Assembly (NCBI GenBank): GCA_022014175.1
Contig: JAKLLR010000012.1
Coordinates: 1 to 32,687 of the forward strand
From: Gammaproteobacteria bacterium
Lineage (GTDB): Bacteria; Pseudomonadota; Gammaproteobacteria; Immundisolibacterales; JAKLLR01
Direction: 5' to 3'
DNA: 32,687 nt
In this document: positions 26,770 to 32,687 of the stretch, in pieces
Layout of the letters: every line of letters starts with the position of its first letter
Numbering within the stretch: the first letter of the stretch is position 1
Position numbers and translations under genes: made by a program
Notes under the pieces: model-generated
What the model saw: only the letters and a program-made list of their open reading frames with translations
Databases searched by the model: none
Told to the model about the DNA's origin: nothing

Positions 26770-26833
26770 CTGGACGCTCTCGGCATCTGTGCCCGCGTTC
26801 CGTCTGATCGTCTGCTTGTGACTAGGGTGCCCG

Positions 26834-28027
26834 TCACTCATTACCGGACTGCACCGTCGTAGTGCGAACCGGGCACAAATAGCGAAGCATAAAATAACCA
26901 AACAGGCCTGAGACAAGCGAACCTAAAACAATGCCCAGGCGTTCATCTACCGCGCCGCCGCCCTTCTCAAATGCCAGAGAGGACACGAACAGGCTCATGG
27001 TGAAGCCAATGCCGCAGAGTAGGCCAGCGCCGTAGAGCTGCAACCAGCTGATCTCGTCGGGCATTTTGGCCAGGCCCAGCTTTATCGCCAGCCAGCTAAA
27101 GCTGAAGACACCGATCTGATTACCAAAAAAGAGCCCCAGGGCAATACCCAGTGGGATCGGATGGATCAGGGCGTCCAGCGATAACCCCTCAAACGAGATC
27201 CCGGCGTTGGCAAAGGCAAACAGCGGCAAAATTCCGTAGGCCACGCTTGGATGCAGGTCATGCTCCAGCTTCTCCAGCTGGGTGTGGGACTCGCCAGGCT
27301 CCGCCCTGAAGGGAATAAAGAAAGCTGTCACCACCCCCGCAAGGGTGGCATGAACCCCAGACTTCAGTACCGCAATCCACAATATCAGTCCCACCAGCAG
27401 ATAGGCGGGCATCCCCAATACCCCCCGGCGGTTGAGCGCAAACAAAACGCCGACGGCACCAAGCCCGATCAGCAGCGAACCCAGTGCCAGATCTGAGGTA
27501 TAGAACACCGCAATAATCACAATGGCACCCAGGTCGTCGACGATTGCCAGGGTCATCAGGAAAAGTTTCAGGGACTGGGGAATACGGCTGCCCAGCAGCG
27601 CCAGCACACCCAGCGCAAAAGCGATGTCGGTCGCGGAGGGAATTGCCCAGCCCTTGATCGCAACCGGGTCGCCCCAGTTGATGAACGCGTAGATAGACGC
27701 TGGAACCGCCATGCCCCCCAAAGCCGCAAACAGCGGTAGGGCGACGCGCGCCGGGTCCGACAACTCCCCCGCAAGGACTTCTCGTTTGATCTCTAACCCA
27801 ACCAGAAAGAAAAAGACCGCCATCAGGCCATCATTAATCCACAGCAGTAGTGGCTTAGCGATGCTGAATTCACCAGCACTCACCTGGACCCTGGTCGCCA
27901 GCAGCGCGTCGTACCAGCCACCCGCCGCAGAGTTTGCCACCACCATGGCAACGACTGCCGCGACGAACAGCAAAATACCGCTGGCCGCCTCTAACCGCAT
28001 GAAATCTCTGACCGCTCTGACCAACAT
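26834..28027 (-). CDS. nhaA: Na+/H+ antiporter NhaA
   Basis: FMRLEAASGILLFVAAVVAMVVANS...WINDGLMAVFFFLVGLEIKREVLAGELSDP...GWAIPSATDIAFALGVLALLGSRIP...LAIVDDLGAIVIIAVFYT. Confidence 0.98.
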   Translation of the reverse strand: MLVRAVRDFMRLEAASGILLFVAAVVAMVVANSAAGGWYDALLATRVQVSAGEFSIAKPLLLWINDGLMAVFFFLVGLEIKREVLAGELSDPARVALPLFAALGGMAVPASIYAFINWGDPVAIKGWAIPSATDIAFALGVLALLGSRIPQSLKLFLMTLAIVDDLGAIVIIAVFYTSDLALGSLLIGLGAVGVLFALNRRGVLGMPAYLLVGLILWIAVLKSGVHATLAGVVTAFFIPFRAEPGESHTQLEKLEHDLHPSVAYGILPLFAFANAGISFEGLSLDALIHPIPLGIALGLFFGNQIGVFSFSWLAIKLGLAKMPDEISWLQLYGAGLLCGIGFTMSLFVSSLAFEKGGGAVDERLGIVLGSLVSGLFGYFMLRYLCPVRTTTVQSGNE

Positions 28028-28070
28028 CTTTCCGTTCCGTTCTGTGGCTTTGGTGAGCCGAATTAACCAG

Positions 28071-28114
28071 CCTGTTAGATTAACAGGACGCGAGGGGGAA
28101 GGGGGCTTACTCGC
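28071..28114 (-). promoter_or_regulatory. Candidate structured 5' leader of nhaA
   Basis: On the minus strand a GCGAG/CTCGC stem (28110-28114 / 28090-28094) is followed by CCTGTTA-ATC-TAACAGG (28071-28087), then the nhaA start at 28027. Confidence 0.35.
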
Positions 28115-28374
28115 CGCAGTTTTACCCTAGCTGTACCGGTAGGTACCGGGCATCACCATGGGAACAAAACAGACAGCAGTCCCAAGGCTTTGGTCGGAGG
28201 TGAACGCCGCAGCCCCGCACTCAAAATACCACTAACAGGCAACAGGGGGCATCTCTTCGGTTAAAGAGACGCCGCACTGGGGCCGAGAGGGAAGGCAGCC
28301 AGGCGCTCCGTGAGGTCAACGAGCCTGTCTGGCTCCGCCGTGAACCGATGACGTCCAGCGGCGACGCCTTCGAC

Positions 28375-29541
28375 TCAGGCTGACTTAAGTGAGTCCCAGC
28401 CGAAGAACTGTTGACCGTTATTCCACAGAATATTCTGCTTGTTCTGCTCGCTCAGATGGCCAGCGGCCAACAGGGTGCTGACGGCGTTGGGCCAGGCGGA
28501 ATCATGGTGGGGATAATCGCCGGAAAACAGGATGTTGCTGTCACCGAATTTATCGATCATGTAGTGGACCAGCTCGTCTTCCGGCTCGGTCACCATGTAG
28601 AAGTTGCGGCGGAAATAATCACTCGGTGGCTTCGGCAACGCGTTGGGTTGATAGGGGCCATAGGTCTCCCATTTTTCGTCCATCCGTTGCAACAGCCAGG
28701 GCACCCAGCCGGTATCGGATTCCATGATCAATATCTTCAGGGTGGGGAACCGCTCCAGCACACCACCGAAGATCAGCTCGGCCACCGAAGTATGGGCGTA
28801 GAACGGCGCAAGAATCGAGTGAATGGTGAAGCCGGTGTCCTCATGGCCGTGATAACGGTGGGCAATGTTGTCTGCCAACAAGTCAGCGCCGGAGAGACCG
28901 TGCAGACCGAACGGCACATCCAGGCGTACGATCTCGGCCCACAGGGGATCAAAAAAATCATCGCTCAACAGCTTGCCGTTGACTGCGCCTTTAGTCATTG
29001 AAACACCAGCAGCACCAAGCTGCTGAACGCAGCGGCGGGCTTCGCTGGCGGCCAGATTCGCATCATGGGGAGGCACCCAGGCCCAGAATTTAAGTCGCTC
29101 TGGGTTGGCCTGACAGAATTCATAAGCGTAGTCATTGAAGACTCTAGCCATGGCCAGAGCGTGTTCGGGATCGATGTTATCGACCCGGGCAAGAAAGAAC
29201 GCAAAGGTGGGCATCAGCACGGCGATGTCGATGCCCTCCTCATCCATCGCCGAGAGATAGAGTTCAGGGGTAGGATTGACGGTGGCCTCCGCCAGCTCTG
29301 GCGTCTCCACCATACGGGCTTTGCCCTGGGCGGCCACCAGTTCAAGATCGCCGGAGTAATAGAGGGGCCAGTGCTGGCCATCAATCTCAACCTCCAGCCC
29401 GCCCTGATCGATCTCTCCCGGCTTTGCGGGGACTGCCCGTACGGTGGTTTTGGAGCGCCAGGGTTCCGGCAGGTTTTTCTCCCAGAGATCTAGCGGTTCC
29501 ATGGTGTGCACGTCGCAATCAATTACTTTTTGTCGGCTCAT
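28375..29541 (-). CDS. Amidohydrolase family (amidohydrolase_2) metal-dependent hydrolase
   Basis: KVIDCDVHTMEPLDLWEKNLPEPWR...YLSAMDEEGIDIAVLMPTF...LKILIMESDTGWVPWLLQRMDEKWE...NILFSGDYPHHDSAWPNA. Confidence 0.92.
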   Translation of the reverse strand: MSRQKVIDCDVHTMEPLDLWEKNLPEPWRSKTTVRAVPAKPGEIDQGGLEVEIDGQHWPLYYSGDLELVAAQGKARMVETPELAEATVNPTPELYLSAMDEEGIDIAVLMPTFAFFLARVDNIDPEHALAMARVFNDYAYEFCQANPERLKFWAWVPPHDANLAASEARRCVQQLGAAGVSMTKGAVNGKLLSDDFFDPLWAEIVRLDVPFGLHGLSGADLLADNIAHRYHGHEDTGFTIHSILAPFYAHTSVAELIFGGVLERFPTLKILIMESDTGWVPWLLQRMDEKWETYGPYQPNALPKPPSDYFRRNFYMVTEPEDELVHYMIDKFGDSNILFSGDYPHHDSAWPNAVSTLLAAGHLSEQNKQNILWNNGQQFFGWDSLKSA

Positions 29542-29785
29542 TTCAGTTTCTCCTCCTGATTATTTTTTATGTGCGCGCAGCAGCAACCGCACTCGCCACA
29601 GCATGGCTCGACAGGGGCAGGGAGGCAACTTTTGAGGATCAGGCTGGGTGACCCCGACCTGACGACGAGCATCCCAACCCACCTAACGGCCGGGTTGGAG
29701 CCGTATTCGCTACCCTGCACCCCCCTCAATCACCACGAACGCCTGCAACACAAAAGAACCTTTGCTCCGCAGCCCTTTCCCGATC

Positions 29786-30748
29786 TTATACCTGGGTCGT
29801 CGGCGGTCCGCGCAAGGTCTGCGCCAACGCCATACGTGCTTCGATGGAACTCGGCAGTTTGTGGATTTGCTCGATCTGCCTGAGGTTGAGCAAGAGGCCG
29901 CGCTGGTTGGCAACCTGCACCGTCAGGCCAGGGCGAGCGTTGAGCTCCAGCATCAGGGGCCCGAGATCGCGGTCCATGACGATATCCGCGCCCAGATAGC
30001 CCAGACCGACGGTATCGGCGCATTGCATGGCCAAGTGCAGGATCCGTTCCCAGTGGGGGATGCGGATGTCCGCAGTCGAGGCTCCGGTGTCCGGATGGAG
30101 GGCCTCGACCCGTCCACGGCACACGCCGCCCCGGCTGGTACCTGTGGCCAGGTCAATACCGATGCCCATAGCACCCTGGTGGAGGTTGGCCTTGCCGTCC
30201 GAGGCCCGGGTCGGCAGTCGCACCATGGCTGCGACCGGCACCCCCCGAAACACGATCACGCGGATGTCGGGCACGCCCTGATAGCTGATATGTTCGAACA
30301 GGGGGTCGAAACGCACCCGGTATTCGATGATCGCCTGGTCGGGCAAGCCGCCGAGGCTGTACATGCCGCTGAGCACGTTAGAGACGTGGTGCTGCATGGC
30401 CTCCAGGGTGATCAGGTCGCCGCTGGGCTTGCGGAAGCTGTTGCCAAAGCGACCGCTCACCACCAGGATACCGTTGCCCCCACTACCGTGTGCCGGCTTG
30501 ATGACGAAATCTTCGTGGTCACCGAGCAGCCGCACCAGCTCCTTGCCTTCGTGCTGCTCCCGGACCACCGCATAGAGCGCGGGCACGGCAATACCGTGGT
30601 CGATCGCCAACGGTTTGGTGAGCAGTTTGTTGTCGACCAGCGGATAGAGACGGCGCGGGTTGTAACGCATGATGAAATCGGCGTTGCGCTGGTTCATGCC
30701 CAGTACGCCCATGCGTGTCAACCGGCGCGGCGAAGCCAGGAGACTCAT
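29786..30748 (-). CDS. Alpha-L-glutamate ligase-like protein (RimK-type ATP-grasp)
   Basis: MGVLGMNQRNADFIMRYNPRRLYPLVDNKLLTKPLAIDHGIAVPALYAV...DFVIKPAHGSGGNGILVV...LMLELNARPGLTVQVANQRGLL. Confidence 0.92.
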   Translation of the reverse strand: MSLLASPRRLTRMGVLGMNQRNADFIMRYNPRRLYPLVDNKLLTKPLAIDHGIAVPALYAVVREQHEGKELVRLLGDHEDFVIKPAHGSGGNGILVVSGRFGNSFRKPSGDLITLEAMQHHVSNVLSGMYSLGGLPDQAIIEYRVRFDPLFEHISYQGVPDIRVIVFRGVPVAAMVRLPTRASDGKANLHQGAMGIGIDLATGTSRGGVCRGRVEALHPDTGASTADIRIPHWERILHLAMQCADTVGLGYLGADIVMDRDLGPLMLELNARPGLTVQVANQRGLLLNLRQIEQIHKLPSSIEARMALAQTLRGPPTTQV

Positions 30749-32274
30749 GCCTGATCTCCGTCCCGGAAATTGCGGAAGCGGCGCAGCTCCGAAAGCCGGT
30801 ACCCGGTGTAGCGGCCCGTCAGCAGGCTGACCCCCAGCACCACCAGCAACAGCTCGGGGAATACGAACATCAGGTGTACGAGGTCGGGCTGGCTCATCAC
30901 CAGGTAGCTCAGCGCGGCGATCAACAGGCTGCCCAGGCCGTGGAGAATGGCCTCTCGGGCACCGTTTTCCTCCCAGGTGATGGACATGCGCTCAATGGTC
31001 ATGGCCAGGATCACCATGGGGAACAGCGCCACCGACAGGGTCCGCTCCACTCCCAACTTGTTGGTGACCAGGCTGATGAGAAGCATCAGCCCGACCACGA
31101 TGATGAGGATAGCCGTGAGTCTGGGCACCAGCAGCAACATCAGTCGCTCCAGGTAAAAACGCAGCATCAGGCCCAGGGAGACGATCAGCGTGAACAGCGC
31201 GATGCCCCACAGCAGCTGGGTCTCACGGAAGGCCAGAGCGATCAGGACGGGCATAAAGGTACCAAAGGAGCTGATACCCACGAAGGTGCGCATCAGCACC
31301 ACGATCAGGGCTCCGAGCGGAACCATCAACAGCACGCGGTAGACATTCTGGCTGTCCACCGGCAGCGCCAGCGGCGAAAAATCGGCAAACACGGAATCGA
31401 GGCGCTGGGCGCTGTCGCGGGCCACTTCGATCAGTTTTCGGTCGCTGCGCGTGACCGATAACTTGACGTCCCCTCGGCCACCGCTGCTGATGCTGTAGAG
31501 GGGGTCATCGCCGACCTGCCAGGGCAGCAGGTGGTCCGGAACTCCGGGCTCGCCGGTTTCCGGGTCGAAGGCCAGCCAGGATTCGCCATTGTGCACCTGC
31601 AGCAGCGGCAATAGGCGGATATCGCTGGCGGCCTCCTTGAGGGGCAGCACCCAGAGGATGCGCGCCGGGATGCGTACGCCCTTGAGGATCTCAATGATCT
31701 GTCGGGTCCACTGCGCCGGGGAATCGGCCGCCTCGCGCAGCAGGGCCACATTGGGTTCGTCCCGGCGCGCATTCAATTGGCGCAGCAGTTCCCGGGTGTA
31801 GGTGAAGACATCCGCCGATTCCTGGCGGACGTCGTTGATGATCACGCGGATGGCGGTAGCGTAGGGCTCCTCGTAGTCCGGGGGCGAGGGAAAGCGGGGG
31901 CGATCACGCCAGGCCGCAGGTTGCTCGCTGCGGGTGACCGAGATGCGGTAGTAGAGGGTTTCACTGCCCTGTGTGCGACGTTTCACCCATTCCACCTTAC
32001 GCCGGTCGCCGTCCTCCTCGATCGCCATGCCGTAACGGTTGGCGATGAAGTGTTCCTCCAGTTTGAGAAAGCCGGGGAGTACAGAGGGGACCGCCAGGTC
32101 GACGATTGCAGGCCCGCCGTCGGCCTGAAAACCGATGCGCGCCTGGATCGACCAGACCTCGGTTTCCTGGTCGGGCCGCACCGGCATGCCGAGAATCACC
32201 GCCTTGTAGGCGGAGATGGCCAAACCCGCCAGAACCAGCACCACCACCCAGACCGGGACCGCCGGATGTCTCAC
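30745..32274 (-). CDS. Inactive transglutaminase fused to 7 transmembrane helices (UUP1-type membrane protein)
   Basis: 509 aa: N-terminal TM, periplasmic transglutaminase-like region (IIEILKGVRIPARILWVLPLKEAASDIRLLPLLQVHNGESWLAFDPETGEPG), C-terminal multi-TM block (YRVLLMVPLGALIVVLMRTFVGISSFGTFMPVLIALAFRETQLLWG). Confidence 0.92.
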   Translation of the reverse strand: MRHPAVPVWVVVLVLAGLAISAYKAVILGMPVRPDQETEVWSIQARIGFQADGGPAIVDLAVPSVLPGFLKLEEHFIANRYGMAIEEDGDRRKVEWVKRRTQGSETLYYRISVTRSEQPAAWRDRPRFPSPPDYEEPYATAIRVIINDVRQESADVFTYTRELLRQLNARRDEPNVALLREAADSPAQWTRQIIEILKGVRIPARILWVLPLKEAASDIRLLPLLQVHNGESWLAFDPETGEPGVPDHLLPWQVGDDPLYSISSGGRGDVKLSVTRSDRKLIEVARDSAQRLDSVFADFSPLALPVDSQNVYRVLLMVPLGALIVVLMRTFVGISSFGTFMPVLIALAFRETQLLWGIALFTLIVSLGLMLRFYLERLMLLLVPRLTAILIIVVGLMLLISLVTNKLGVERTLSVALFPMVILAMTIERMSITWEENGAREAILHGLGSLLIAALSYLVMSQPDLVHLMFVFPELLLVVLGVSLLTGRYTGYRLSELRRFRNFRDGDQA

Positions 32275-32687
32275 AATCCCGCGTCCGCTGCGACGGAAGC
32301 CTCACAGCCAGGGTCGGTGAGAAAGGTCTCTCCGGGGTCGATCACTGCGGTACCGGCGAGGAATCGACGCCCGAGCAGGATGGGGTAGTTGAATTCGGAG
32401 CGGTCGATCAGGGAGAACTGGGCCCGGTGCCAGCGCCCGACAAAGCAGAATTCCAGCTCGACCACTGTCCGCCGGTCGTGGTTGCCATCGTGCTCCTTGA
32501 TACGCACATATCGAGTGACCGGCCGCTCCATGGCCACAGCCTCAAGATGGTCCTCCTTGTCACGGAGAACCAACTCGAACTTCACCCAGGGCTTGCCCTT
32601 TCGCTCAAAGGCGTCGATGTTGCGGGCATTGATCGAGGAGGTCCTGGCCCCCGAGTCGAGTTTTGCTGTCACCTCATGCCGTGGCGC
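32271..32687 (-). CDS. Retropepsin-like / 'ATP-dependent zinc protease' family protein, 5' end beyond the right edge
   Basis: Frame stays open to the edge (APRHEVTAKLDSGARTSSINARNIDAFERKGKPWVKFEL...FSLIDRSEFNYPILLGRRFLAGTAVIDPGETFLTDP); AKLDSGARTS and YPILLGRRFL are family hallmarks. Confidence 0.9.
   Translation of the reverse strand, partial: APRHEVTAKLDSGARTSSINARNIDAFERKGKPWVKFELVLRDKEDHLEAVAMERPVTRYVRIKEHDGNHDRRTVVELEFCFVGRWHRAQFSLIDRSEFNYPILLGRRFLAGTAVIDPGETFLTDPGCEASVAADAGL

Noticed and set aside
29762-31461. 330-aa and 248-aa plus-strand ORFs opposite the ATP-grasp and transglutaminase genes, the second Gln/His-rich
   Set aside because: Antisense artefacts; the low-complexity Q/H/D composition mirrors hydrophobic TM codons on the true strand.
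1-32687. CRISPR arrays, IS elements, prophage or toxin-antitoxin/defence genes
   Set aside because: No regularly spaced repeats, transposase, integrase or phage structural genes were found on reading either strand.

Overview
The window is a gammaproteobacterial-type chromosomal segment, mostly GC-rich. Left to right it carries: a minus-strand envelope cluster (RND/MMPL transporter, YCF48-like, DUF1329, DUF1302); tRNA-Gln(CTG) with encoded CCA; rpsI-rplM; an alpha/beta hydrolase plus a 2Fe-2S ferredoxin-like gene; a plus-strand run of glcF, coq7, bioA and nfo; an outer-membrane transporter-like protein; two tandem secreted cupins; sfsA; a full-length pyruvate carboxylase; a divergent MarR regulator; an operon of an HMG-CoA-synthase-like/DUF35 fusion and an SCP2-type thiolase; several small genes (lipoprotein, phosphoribosyltransferase, NTF2-like, flavodoxin-fold oxidoreductase); an AT-rich block with an encapsulin-type ferritin (EncFtn-like) and a PAS protein; a nitroreductase; nhaA; an amidohydrolase; and a RimK-like ATP-grasp / inactive transglutaminase-7TM / aspartic-protease-like operon cut by the right edge. 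The observations most worth follow-up are: (1) the HMGCS-like/DUF35 fusion, which by manual alignment has replaced all three catalytic residues (Glu to Thr, Cys to Gln, His to Pro) and sits next to a thiolase that keeps its catalytic Cys; (2) an EncFtn-like ferritin with no C-terminal encapsulin targeting tail and no shell gene in the window, separated from a PAS gene by an attC-like imperfect inverted repeat in an AT-rich block; (3) a 10-bp perfect inverted repeat with a nested hairpin in the leader of the thiolase operon. All alignments were done by eye and from memory of family motifs; no searches were run.
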